Positions 1-6,392 are shown, counted from the first letter of the stretch. The stretch is 11,976 bases of DNA from Betaproteobacteria bacterium (GCA_028868235.1 JAGWUW010000040.1:1-11976); one strand, 5' to 3'. Made by a program: numbers and translations. Notes: a model not told the origin generated them from the sequence alone.

Positions 1-1
1 T

Positions 2-223
2 CGCGACCCATTCGAGCTAGGCAAGCTCATAGGCGACATTCTCACTGGGCAGATTGAAGATCAGGAACCAGCCGGCCCCCGAGATGAACAAAAGAATGAA
101 GCAGCGGTTGCGTTAGGCCGCAAAGGCGGACTTAAGGGCGGTCGCGCTAGAGCCGCAGCACTCACCCCGGATGAACGCAAGAAAATCGCTCAAGAGGCTG
201 CAAAGCGGCGGTGGGGCAAATAA
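2..223 (+). CDS. C-terminal part of small basic KGGLKGG-type protein (partial)
   Basis: An open frame runs from the left edge to TAA at 221-223 and gives 73 residues; the start codon lies outside the window. The N-terminal part (RDPFELGKLIGDI, then an acidic linker) is followed by a basic Gly/Ala/Lys/Arg tail with GRKGGLKGGRARAAALTP and ends in IAQEAAKRRWGK. This arrangement matches a family of roughly 75-90-residue proteins common in alphaproteobacterial genomes, often annotated as histone H1-like or RNA-binding; the function is not established to my knowledge. A nucleic-acid-binding role is suggested only by the basic tail. It lies upstream of a 970-bp gene-free stretch, so it may be a host gene at a prophage edge or an accessory phage gene. 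Only a few residues are probably missing. Confidence 0.75.
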   Translation, partial: RDPFELGKLIGDILTGQIEDQEPAGPRDEQKNEAAVALGRKGGLKGGRARAAALTPDERKKIAQEAAKRRWGK

Positions 224-330
224 TCTCTGGGGATTATGCCCTTGACGCGAACGGTTTGCCCATGTGGCACTAGCTTCAGCCGGATAAAGCGCTCTACTGC
301 TGATGGGAGGTGGGGGTTCTCTTAAACGAC

Positions 331-360
331 AAATGGGCTGCACTTGCGCGCAACCCATTT
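331..360. repeat. Imperfect inverted repeat
   Basis: The 11-base arms aaatgggctgc (331-341) and gcaacccattt (350-360) pair with one mismatch around an 8-base loop. The inner part contains the self-complementary ttgcgcgcaa. No clear T-run follows, so a terminator for the upstream small gene is possible but unproven. Confidence 0.4.
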
Positions 361-436
361 GCCAATACTCGGTGATTCACCCACCGCCACCTAGCCCAAG
401 AATAGCTAGGAAAGTCGTGATCGGCACAGCCATAAA

Positions 437-463
437 GGCTGGTGACATTGCTGATCACCAGCC
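437..463. repeat. Perfect 9-bp inverted repeat
   Basis: The arms ggctggtga (437-445) and tcaccagcc (455-463) are perfectly complementary around a 9-base loop. On the minus strand the hairpin is followed by TTTAT, on the plus strand by AAATAT. It could be a weak terminator or an operator; no gene nearby decides between these. Confidence 0.4.
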
Positions 464-633
464 AAATATAAGCCAAGCGAGCGAGAACATCAACAGGAAC
501 CGATCGGAGGCTTAGGTGACATGCCTCGATCAGTCCCGACATTGTAAATGCTTCGTTTTCATCTCCAATGTGGCGGCTGGAAAATTCATAAAATAGATGA
601 GCACATGAAGGGGACCACATAGCCCCAAGAGAA

Positions 634-661
634 TAGGGTCAGAGCCTTGGCTCTGACCCTA
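634..661. repeat. Perfect 13-bp palindrome with 2-base centre (REP-like or bidirectional terminator stem)
   Basis: The arms tagggtcagagcc (634-646) and ggctctgacccta (649-661) are perfectly complementary around TT. In RNA this would fold as a 12-bp stem with a 4-base loop. No T-tract follows on the plus strand (AATCACC). The shape fits a REP-like palindrome, a recombination or binding site, or a bidirectional terminator stem. Confidence 0.55.
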
Positions 662-727
662 AATCACCCCAATTGCATTCGGCTCACACCCGGTTGCAGT
701 TGGCAGGCGCCGGAAGGGCGACCAGGA

Positions 728-751
728 GGCCGGGCAAATGAGAACCCGGCC
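728..751. repeat. Perfect 7-bp inverted repeat
   Basis: The arms ggccggg (728-734) and cccggcc (745-751) enclose a 10-base loop. The loop contains the ATG at 738 of a possible 9-codon reading frame, with AGGAGG at 724-729 just before the stem, so folding would hide that start. Confidence 0.35.
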
Positions 752-767
752 CCACCCCTTCCTTTAA
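738..767 (+). CDS. Possible 9-residue leader peptide (speculative)
   Basis: ATG at 738-740 follows a perfect AGGAGG (724-729) at 8-base spacing and encodes MRTRPHPFL before TAA at 765-767. A terminator-like hairpin lies about 60 bases downstream (827-868), which is the layout of a transcription-attenuation leader. The strong ribosome-binding site is the only direct support and could arise by chance in this sequence; treat it as a weak candidate. Confidence 0.12.
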   Translation: MRTRPHPFL

Positions 768-826
768 CCGCGTGGCTGCGGAGAAAGGAAAAATACGATG
801 CATCCATAGAGAGGGCCAATTGGCCC

Positions 827-868
827 AACTGCCGCAGCAGGTGGAAGCCGCTGCGGCAGTTTCATTTT
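827..868 (+). terminator. Rho-independent terminator candidate
   Basis: The perfect 12-bp stem aactgccgcagc (827-838) and gctgcggcagtt (850-861) encloses an 11-base loop and is followed by TCATTTT (862-868). This is the best terminator-like structure in the leader. It would stop plus-strand transcription arriving from the left before the terminase genes. The interrupted T-run leaves some doubt. Confidence 0.5.
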
Positions 869-955
869 ACCACCTATCGCCAGGGATTGGAATCCCCAGA
901 AAACAAACTGGCATACATTAGTCCAAACTGTACCACTACCCGCTGCGGGGCGCTC

Positions 956-994
956 TTGACGACCACCGCAAATCGTGGCAAATCATGCGGTGGT
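956..994 (+). promoter_or_regulatory. Possible promoter/operator ahead of the late genes
   Basis: TTGACG at 956-961 resembles a -35 element. A weak -10-like AATCAT (981-986) lies 19 bases further on. The perfect 9-bp inverted repeat accaccgca (962-970) / tgcggtggt (986-994) brackets the spacer and the -10, as an operator would. Within it, gcaaatc occurs twice (968 and 978) and again near 1048. The -10 is poor and the spacing long, so this is only a candidate. Confidence 0.22.
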
Positions 995-1169
995 TGCATA
1001 GATGGCAGATCAGATGGCGCTAACGCGAGCCGCTTGCCCCGCACCCGGCAAATCCCGCCGATAAGAGAGATTTTGCCAGAATTTCCTCTCCCCCATGCGC
1101 CTCACCCGGCGCACATCACACGCAAACGCATCTTGGCACACAGCGGGGCAGCACCGCATGGGGTCCGAT

Positions 1170-1196
1170 TTAATCAAATTAATCAGAGATTAATCA
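1170..1196 (+). repeat. Three TTAATCA direct repeats abutting the terS start
   Basis: TTAATCA occurs at 1170-1176, 1179-1185 and 1190-1196, with start-to-start distances of 9 and 11 bases, close to one helical turn. The last copy touches the ATG of the small terminase gene at 1197 and contains the self-complementary GATTAATC (1188-1195). Iterated sites of this sort near terS are what a small terminase or a regulator could bind. The only Shine-Dalgarno-like bases for terS (GAGA, 1186-1189) lie between copies two and three. Confidence 0.45.
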
Positions 1197-1484
1197 ATGG
1201 CTAAGGGCGGAAAGCGCAAGGGCGCAGGCCGCAAGGCCGGTAGCCTCGCGAGGGCGACCATCGAACAGAAGTCTACCCTCGAAGAACTCGCACGGGCTCA
1301 CACCGATGCAGCTCTCAACGCTCTTGTGCGGGTTGCAACCACATCGACAAGCGATGCAGCGGTCGTGTCGGCCTCATCGGCGCTTCTGGACCGTGGCTAC
1401 GGCAAGCCCAAGCAATCGGTTGATAGCAGGGTTGAAGGCAATCTGGTTGTAAACTTCACGCAGGACGACGCGGGCCTTCTATAG
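1197..1484 (+). CDS. terS: Terminase small subunit (putative)
   Basis: The 95-residue product starts MAKGGKRKGAGRKAGS, a basic Gly/Lys/Arg N-terminus common in phage DNA-packaging small subunits, then has a helical region (about residues 20-50) and an ALLDRGYGKPKQSV segment (62-75) familiar from phage proteins encoded just before the large terminase. The family recognises the packaging site and recruits the large subunit to viral DNA. The assignment rests on position, size and these motifs; sequence conservation in this family is poor. The start ATG at 1197 has only a weak GAGA at 7-base spacing. The gene ends 18 bases before terL. A generic small DNA-binding phage protein is the alternative. 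Confidence 0.7.
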   Translation: MAKGGKRKGAGRKAGSLARATIEQKSTLEELARAHTDAALNALVRVATTSTSDAAVVSASSALLDRGYGKPKQSVDSRVEGNLVVNFTQDDAGLL

Positions 1485-1502
1485 TAACCGGAAGGCGAGC
1501 AT

Positions 1503-2897
1503 GTGTCGCAATTCACTCTAACCGACCGCCAGAAGCAGGCGCAGGACGTTCTCAAGTCCGATGCAACCCATGTCCTGCTCTACGGTGGCTCACGCTCTGG
1601 CAAGACGTTTCTTCTCGTCCGCTCACTCCTGGTGCGGGCTATTGCCAAGAAGTCCCGCCATGCCATCCTGCGCTATCGGTTCAACCACCTGAAGGCGTCC
1701 ATCATCTATGATACCTTGCCCAAGGTGATGGAACTGTGTTGGCCGGACGTGGCTAAGCTCGCGACATTGGATAAGTCGGACTGGTTCTACAAGCTGCCGA
1801 ACGGCTCGGAACTGTGGTTCGGCGGCCTCGACGAAAAGGAACGCACCGAGAAAATTCTCGGCCAAGAATATTCGACGGTCTACCTCAACGAGTGCTCGCA
1901 AATCCCATTCGCCTCGCGCAATGTGGCGATGACTCGTCTGGCGCAGAATTCGGGGCTCCGCCTCAAGGCCTATTACGACTGCAACCCGCCGGGGCGCTCC
2001 CATTGGACCTACAAGCTGTTTGTCGAGCACATCGACCCCGACCGCAAGACCGCACTCGCACGGCCGGAAGATGCCGCCTGGTTCCTGATGAACCCGAAGG
2101 ACAACCGGGAAAACCTGCCGGCCGCCTATTTCCAGATGCTGGAAAGCCTGCCGGAACGCCAGCGCAAACGGTTTCTACTCGGCGAGTTCGCTTCTGAAAC
2201 CGAATCGGCGCTGTGGACGCCAGAACTTCTCGACCATGGCCGTATCGTCGATAAGAACCCGCCGGACATGCAGCGCATCATTATTGCTGTCGATCCCTCT
2301 GGTTGTTCTGGCCCTGAGGATGAGCGGTCGGACGAAGTGGGGATTGTCGTTGTGGGCCTCGGCAAGGACCAGCGCGCTTACATCATGGAAGACCTGAGCG
2401 GCCGTCATGGGCCGAATGAGTGGGGCGAGATCGTTGTTGGCGCCTTCGAGCGCCTGTCGGCAGATGCAGTGATTGCCGAAACCAATTTCGGCGGTGCCAT
2501 GGTGGGAGCCATCATCAAGGCGGTTGCCGGCAACAAGGACCGGTCAGTTCCGTTCCGCGAAGTGACCGCATCGCGCGGCAAGGTGGCACGGGCCGAGCCG
2601 GTATCAAACCTATTCCAGCAAGGCAAAGTGTCGCTGGTCGGCCACTTTGGCGAACTCGAGGATCAACTGTGCGGGATGACCACGGCGGGCTACATCGGCG
2701 ACCGTTCTCCGGACCGGGCCGACGCTATGGTATGGGGCATCACCGAATTGTTTCCCAGCCTGGCGCGCCGTGATCCTGCCAATTCTGACCCGCTGCCAGC
2801 GCGGGCCAATGTAGGTTACTCGCAAATCAAGCCGTGGGCTGGTCAGCAGCGGCAGAGCCGCGCCGTGACCGGCCACGCTAACGCCAAGCGCTTCTGA
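1503..2897 (+). CDS. terL: Terminase large subunit (packaging ATPase-nuclease)
   Basis: The 464-residue protein is the motor that pumps DNA into the procapsid through the portal and cuts the concatemer. The ATPase domain shows Walker A GGSRSGKT (28-35), a Walker B-like STVYLNE with catalytic Glu130 (Asn in place of the usual Asp, as seen in some families) and a coupling motif CNPPG (160-164). The RNase H-fold nuclease domain shows AVDPSG (Asp264), IAETNFGG (Glu326) and SPDRADAMVW (Asp404/Asp407), so all catalytic positions appear present. The start is GTG at 1503 with GGAAGG (1490-1495) 7 bases upstream; an ATG at 1501 overlaps it but is out of frame and stops after six codons. Length is normal for the family. 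Confidence 0.95.
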   Translation: MSQFTLTDRQKQAQDVLKSDATHVLLYGGSRSGKTFLLVRSLLVRAIAKKSRHAILRYRFNHLKASIIYDTLPKVMELCWPDVAKLATLDKSDWFYKLPNGSELWFGGLDEKERTEKILGQEYSTVYLNECSQIPFASRNVAMTRLAQNSGLRLKAYYDCNPPGRSHWTYKLFVEHIDPDRKTALARPEDAAWFLMNPKDNRENLPAAYFQMLESLPERQRKRFLLGEFASETESALWTPELLDHGRIVDKNPPDMQRIIIAVDPSGCSGPEDERSDEVGIVVVGLGKDQRAYIMEDLSGRHGPNEWGEIVVGAFERLSADAVIAETNFGGAMVGAIIKAVAGNKDRSVPFREVTASRGKVARAEPVSNLFQQGKVSLVGHFGELEDQLCGMTTAGYIGDRSPDRADAMVWGITELFPSLARRDPANSDPLPARANVGYSQIKPWAGQQRQSRAVTGHANAKRF

Positions 2898-2914
2898 ATG
2901 TATCCTGGCCGCCT

Positions 2915-2928
2915 GCGCATTCGTGCGC
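2915..2928 (+). other. Small TTCG-loop hairpin after terL
   Basis: gcgca (2915-2919), TTCG, tgcgc (2924-2928) forms a 5-bp hairpin in the 59-base gap between terL and the next small gene. No T-run follows. A similar TTCG- or CGAA-loop hairpin follows two later genes, so it may help stabilise or process the transcript. Confidence 0.35.
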
Positions 2929-2956
2929 GCGAGCGAAAAACGAAAGGCAATCTAGG

Positions 2957-3139
2957 ATGGCTAGCCTGTTTTCGACCCCTTCCCCGCCCAAGCCGCAGCC
3001 GATGCCGGACCCGCAAGACCCGCGTGCCCTCGATATCCAGAAGCAACAGCTCATCGCAGCGCAAGCGCGGTCGGGCCGCGCCTCTACCATCCTGAGCGGC
3101 AATGACAGTTACTCTGGCCGCGCCACAGGAGCCATGTGA
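2957..3139 (+). CDS. Small proline-rich phage protein between terminase and portal
   Basis: The 60-residue protein has a Pro-rich N-terminus (residues 8-22, PSPPKPQPMPDPQDP), a short predicted helix (24-37) and the signature RSGRASTILSG (38-48). Small proteins with this layout and the RASTILS segment are common in podoviruses next to the portal gene; their function is, to my knowledge, undefined, with a small virion or assembly role likely. The start ATG at 2957 has AAAGG (2943-2947) at 9-base spacing. Its TGA shares one base with the ATG of the next gene (TGATG at 3137-3141), so translation is probably coupled. Confidence 0.75.
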   Translation: MASLFSTPSPPKPQPMPDPQDPRALDIQKQQLIAAQARSGRASTILSGNDSYSGRATGAM

Positions 3140-3240
3140 TGGCTGAGACAGCCCCCGCCACGGTCTATATCGGCGCTGCCAAGCCGCCGCGCCGCAAGCC
3201 GCGTCCAGTGCCCTCCAAGCCGATGCTGACGGGTGTCTAG
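3139..3240 (+). CDS. 33-residue basic proline-rich microprotein
   Basis: This short gene reads MAETAPATVYIGAAKPP, then a run of Arg/Lys/Pro (residues 15-28), and ends MLTGV before TAG at 3238-3240. It has the strong ribosome-binding site AGGAG (3127-3131) at 7-base spacing and a one-base overlap (TGATG) with the gene before; the portal ATG follows three bases after its stop. These features support real translation despite the length. Residues 1-10 match the major capsid protein N-terminus MAETAFATVY at 9 of 10 positions. I do not recognise a family. It may be a small assembly factor, or exist to couple translation into the portal gene. Confidence 0.6.
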   Translation: MAETAPATVYIGAAKPPRRKPRPVPSKPMLTGV

Positions 3241-3243
3241 GCG

Positions 3244-4902
3244 ATGGCCGATAATAACGGCAAGGAACTGTGCCTACGGATGGATCGGCTGTTTACACAG
3301 CGCACCTCTACGGATGCCTTGTGGCAGGAACTAGCCGACAATTTCTATCCTGAGCGCGGGGACTTCACGGTGGCTCGCGTCACTCAACAGTCATGGGGTG
3401 ACTGGCTCTTTTCGACGGCCCCAGCCATGATGCGCCGTGACCTCGGTAATGCGGTTTCGTCGATGATCCGGCCAGGTGGCCGGCAGTGGGGAAAGTGCGA
3501 TATCGACGATGAGATACTGGGCAAGGATGCCGGGGTGCGCGCCTATCTCGATTTCCTCGGTGATGCTCAGTGGCATCATATGTATGCGCCGCAGGCGAAT
3601 TTCGTGCGCGCCACCAAGGAAGCTGACCACGACCTTATAACCTTCGGCAACTCGGTCAAGAGCGTCGAAGCCGATGTCATGGCCGGCAAGCTCCTGTATC
3701 GTTGCCACCACCTCAAGGATTGCGCTTGGCAGGATAACGGCATCGGCGTCACCGACGTGATGTGCCGCAAGATCAAGCTGACGGCAAGGCAGGCAGCGCA
3801 GTTCTTCAATGGTGCCGATCTGTCGCAAAAGGTTAGGGATGCACTCGACAAGTCGCCCTTTACGGAATTCCAGTTCTCACACTGGATGATGCCAGCGGCG
3901 GATTATGAATATGTCACCAAGGCAAAGCCAAAGGGCAAGGTGAAATTCGTCTCGATCTATGTCGACGTGGACGAAAAGAAGATCATGCGCGAGTCCCCGT
4001 CCTACGAGTTCCGCTATGTGGTTGATCGTTGGGCGACGGTGCCAAATTTCGTTTACGGCATATCGCCCGCGACCCTGACGGCGCTGCCCGACGCCCGAAT
4101 GCTGCAGGTGCTGGCTCGAATTATCCAGGAAGCGGGCGAGAAGTCCGTTGACCCACCGTTGAAGGCGCAGGAAAACGCGGTGCGGGGCGATATCAACTTG
4201 TTTGCAGGCGGTGTCACCTGGGTTGATCGCGAGTACGACGAAAAGACCGGCCCGGCGCTTGAACCTGTGCTGCTTGGCAAGGACGCGGGGCTCGGCCTGC
4301 ATTTGTTCGACCGGATCAACAACGTCCTGGTCAGTGCTTTTTATCTCAACAAGCTTTCACTGCCGCAACAGCAGGGCAAGACCGCATATGAGACTGCCCA
4401 GCTGGTTGAGGAGAACCTCCGTGCTTCGGCTCCGCTGTTTGAGCCGATGGAGCAGAACAATGCCAACCTGCTGGACGTGACCTTTGAAATCCTGATGCGC
4501 AACGGTGCATTTGGTCCACCCGATGCAATCCCGCAACCGCTGCGTGGCAAGAATATTCAGTTCACGTTCTCAAACCCGCTGCATGACGCCATCGAAAAGG
4601 CCAAGATGCTGCAGTATCAAGGCGTGGTGCAATTAACGGCGCAGGGCATGCAACTTGATCAGTCGATTGCCAGCAATATCAATCTGAACCAAGCCTATCG
4701 TGATGCAGTGGTTGGCTCCGGTGCCCCGGCGCAATGGTTGAACCCGGAGGAAGCGGCAGCCGCCACGCGGGCCGCAGCTGCCAAGATGAGCGCGTTGCAA
4801 CACATGATCGGCGGGGCGCAGGCGGCTGGCATGGCAGCACAGGCGGTTGGTGATGGTGCGTCCTCGCTCAACCAGCAAGTGACACAGCAGCAGGCCGCAT
4901 AA
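3244..4902 (+). CDS. Portal protein (head-to-tail connector family)
   Basis: The 552-residue protein is the dodecameric channel at one capsid vertex through which DNA enters and leaves and onto which the tail assembles. The N-terminal WQELADNFYPERGDF (27-41) is typical of the podoviral head-to-tail connecting protein family, and the length fits that family (about 500-560). Residues 60-85 (APAMMRRDLGNAVSSMIRPG and following) and the Ala/Gln-rich C-terminus also fit. The ATG at 3244 follows the preceding stop by three bases and has almost no Shine-Dalgarno sequence of its own (TAGG is too close), so its translation probably depends on the microprotein gene upstream. It ends in TAA directly abutting the next GTG. 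Confidence 0.92.
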   Translation: MADNNGKELCLRMDRLFTQRTSTDALWQELADNFYPERGDFTVARVTQQSWGDWLFSTAPAMMRRDLGNAVSSMIRPGGRQWGKCDIDDEILGKDAGVRAYLDFLGDAQWHHMYAPQANFVRATKEADHDLITFGNSVKSVEADVMAGKLLYRCHHLKDCAWQDNGIGVTDVMCRKIKLTARQAAQFFNGADLSQKVRDALDKSPFTEFQFSHWMMPAADYEYVTKAKPKGKVKFVSIYVDVDEKKIMRESPSYEFRYVVDRWATVPNFVYGISPATLTALPDARMLQVLARIIQEAGEKSVDPPLKAQENAVRGDINLFAGGVTWVDREYDEKTGPALEPVLLGKDAGLGLHLFDRINNVLVSAFYLNKLSLPQQQGKTAYETAQLVEENLRASAPLFEPMEQNNANLLDVTFEILMRNGAFGPPDAIPQPLRGKNIQFTFSNPLHDAIEKAKMLQYQGVVQLTAQGMQLDQSIASNINLNQAYRDAVVGSGAPAQWLNPEEAAAATRAAAAKMSALQHMIGGAQAAGMAAQAVGDGASSLNQQVTQQQAA

Positions 4903-5187
4903 GTGCGCAAGACCGAACCGTGGCGCGCCTATGCCCAGCCCGACTATTCGTCGCAATCCGCTAAGACAGGTGTGGCAGCAATCAAGCGGCTCTATGGCCA
5001 GCCCGATGACGTGGGGCGGCAGGCGCTGGACTGGATCATTCGCGAACTGGCCCGTGTCGAGGATATGACCTTTCGCCCAGATGACAAGGGCGGCGAACGA
5101 GAAACTGCCTTTGCTGAGGGGCGCCGGTTCGTCGGCAATGAATTGGCTCGCATCATCCGCACCGCTTACGACAAACTGACTGCCTGA
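4903..5187 (+). CDS. Bbp19-like phage protein
   Basis: The 94-residue, probably helical protein has a core ALDWIIRELARVEDMTF (41-57) followed by RETAFAEGRRFVGNELARII (66-85). The AF-EGRR-VG pattern after a short acidic loop is what I know from the Bbp19-like family, named after a Bordetella phage BPP-1 gene found near the portal and scaffold genes. The molecular role is unknown to me; the neighbourhood points to head assembly. The GTG start at 4903 follows the portal stop with no gap (TAAGTG), so translation is probably coupled; only a weak CAGCAGG lies upstream. A later internal start cannot be excluded. Confidence 0.65.
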   Translation: MRKTEPWRAYAQPDYSSQSAKTGVAAIKRLYGQPDDVGRQALDWIIRELARVEDMTFRPDDKGGERETAFAEGRRFVGNELARIIRTAYDKLTA

Positions 5188-5253
5188 ACCCGCCCTTAGG
5201 CAAGGCGTTTGCCCCTGTCGTGATGACAGCGGCCTTCCCACGATGGAGCCTCA

Positions 5254-6219
5254 ATGATCGAACAGACACCCGTGTCTGCCCAGAACGAACCTGTTGCCCC
5301 TGTTACGCCCGCCGCTGCTTCTCCCGCACCGGCTGCGCCCGTCCCGACTGCTTCCGTTCCTTCCCAGCCGGACGCAGGGGTGGTTGCTGCGCCCGCTTCA
5401 CCGGCCGCCGCCCCACCTGTTACGCCCGCCGCTGATGCCCCCAAATGGCGTGAGGACTGGCGCGCCGCCATGGCAGGCGGTGATGACAAATTCCGTGACC
5501 AGCTTGACCGCTATGCGTCGCCGGAAGCCTTGGCCAAAGCCCATGCCGAATTGCAGCGCAAGATGTCATCGGGTGCGCTCAAGGCAACGCTGCCTGAGAA
5601 CCCGACTGAAACTGACCTTGCTGAATACCGCAAGGCCAATGCCATTCCCGACAAGCCGGATGGCTACGGCATCCACGCCCCGCAAGGCGTCGATCTTTCC
5701 GACAGCGACAAGAAGGCGCTCGGCACGTTCCTCGCCGACATGCACGCCGCCAATATGCCAAAGGCGGTCGTTGATAAGGTGCAGGAAAGCTATTTCAAGA
5801 TCAGGGCGTCCGAAGAACAGGCGGCTTACAACCACGCGGTCGATCAGACAGCCTCATACAAGGCGGAAATCCGTACCGAATACGGGCGTGATTATGATCG
5901 CAATGTACGGCTGGGCAATAACCAGCTCGTTACTGACCTCGGGGCGGAGCAGGCGCAAGCCTTCGCCGGACTGACGCTCGCTGATGGCACCAAGCTTGGC
6001 GATAATCCGCTGTTCGTGCGCTACATCGTCAACCATGCTCTCCAGTCGGCCGATGATGGCCTGCTGATCACCTCGGACGGCCTCAACAACCGCATGGACT
6101 TGGCCACCGCCTACAGGGAAGCGATCAATCTGCAATTCACCGATCCGAAGAAATACCACTCGCCTGAGCACCAGGCGCAGCTGATGAAACTGGCGGCAGC
6201 CAAACAGCGTGCCGCCTGA
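5254..6219 (+). CDS. Putative capsid scaffolding/assembly protein
   Basis: The 321-residue protein has a long Pro/Ala-rich, presumably disordered N-terminus (1-63), then helical segments beginning KWREDWRAAMAGGDDKF (64-80). The phrase KANAIPDKPDGYGI (127-140) is common in phage proteins encoded immediately before the capsid gene, and the C-terminus is basic and helical (SPEHQAQLMKLAAAKQRAA). Scaffolds guide capsid protein into a shell and then leave; a basic C-terminus that contacts the shell is usual. The assignment rests on position, composition and that motif. GGAG (5245-5248) lies 5 bases before ATG 5254. A 19-base direct repeat lies in the Pro/Ala-rich part. Confidence 0.7.
   Translation: MIEQTPVSAQNEPVAPVTPAAASPAPAAPVPTASVPSQPDAGVVAAPASPAAAPPVTPAADAPKWREDWRAAMAGGDDKFRDQLDRYASPEALAKAHAELQRKMSSGALKATLPENPTETDLAEYRKANAIPDKPDGYGIHAPQGVDLSDSDKKALGTFLADMHAANMPKAVVDKVQESYFKIRASEEQAAYNHAVDQTASYKAEIRTEYGRDYDRNVRLGNNQLVTDLGAEQAQAFAGLTLADGTKLGDNPLFVRYIVNHALQSADDGLLITSDGLNNRMDLATAYREAINLQFTDPKKYHSPEHQAQLMKLAAAKQRAA
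5299..5434 (+). repeat. 19-bp direct repeat pair inside the scaffold gene
   Basis: cctgttacgcccgccgctg occurs at 5299-5317 and again at 5416-5434, exactly 117 bases (39 codons) apart and in the same frame, encoding PVTPAA twice. It suggests that the disordered linker grew by duplication and could change length by slippage or recombination. Confidence 0.7.
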
Positions 6220-6300
6220 ACTTTGCGGACACCCCGCTTCACGCGGCTCCGCACATCACGCCTACTAACCCGCCGATGAGAAAGCCCCATTAGCGAAGCA

Positions 6301-6329
6301 GCGCGGCCCCTCCCAAGGGCACCCCGCGC
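6301..6329 (+). promoter_or_regulatory. GC-rich hairpin in the gap before the capsid gene
   Basis: gcgcgg (6301-6306) pairs with ccgcgc (6324-6329), with a possible inner ccc/ggg pair. It lies in the 173-base gap 6220-6392, the largest inside the late operon, 63 bases before the capsid ATG. No T-run follows. A role in transcript stability or processing, or a nearby extra promoter, would fit the high demand for capsid protein, but I see no clear -35/-10 pair. Confidence 0.3.
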
Positions 6330-6392
6330 CAGCCCCGTGAAGGATACCCTCGATCTGAGGCCATTTCGCAACCCCCATTGGAGGATTGTCAA

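Larger units (their letters stand above)
224..1196. other. Gene-poor region with inverted repeats upstream of the terminase genes
   Basis: I find no convincing protein gene in these 973 bases. Open frames exist on both strands (for example 294-620 minus and 647-1204 plus) but lack good ribosome-binding sites, have unnatural composition, or read through a strong hairpin. The stretch is less GC-rich than the phage genes and contains perfect inverted repeats at 437-463, 634-661, 728-751, 827-861 and 962-994, plus an imperfect one at 331-360. Its position directly before the small terminase suggests the late-operon control region and possibly the packaging initiation site (cos or pac). That role is an inference from position. 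Confidence 0.5.

Noticed and set aside
294..620. 108-residue minus-strand open frame in the leader
   Set aside because: No convincing ribosome-binding site or familiar motif; the hydrophobic stretch is short and competes with another frame in the same bases.
881..898. tRNA T-arm-like sequence (gggattggaatccc), considered as a tRNA remnant or attachment site
   Set aside because: It is only a 6-bp inverted repeat; the other arms of a tRNA are not visible nearby, and no second copy that would mark an attachment site is in the window.
647..1204. 185-residue plus-strand open frame before terS
   Set aside because: It would start at TTG inside the 634-661 palindrome, reads through the terminator-like hairpin, overlaps the terS start and has a random-looking composition.
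6378..6392. Upstream TTG start for the capsid gene
   Set aside because: It overlaps the GGAGGA that clearly serves ATG 6393, and five extra residues have no support.
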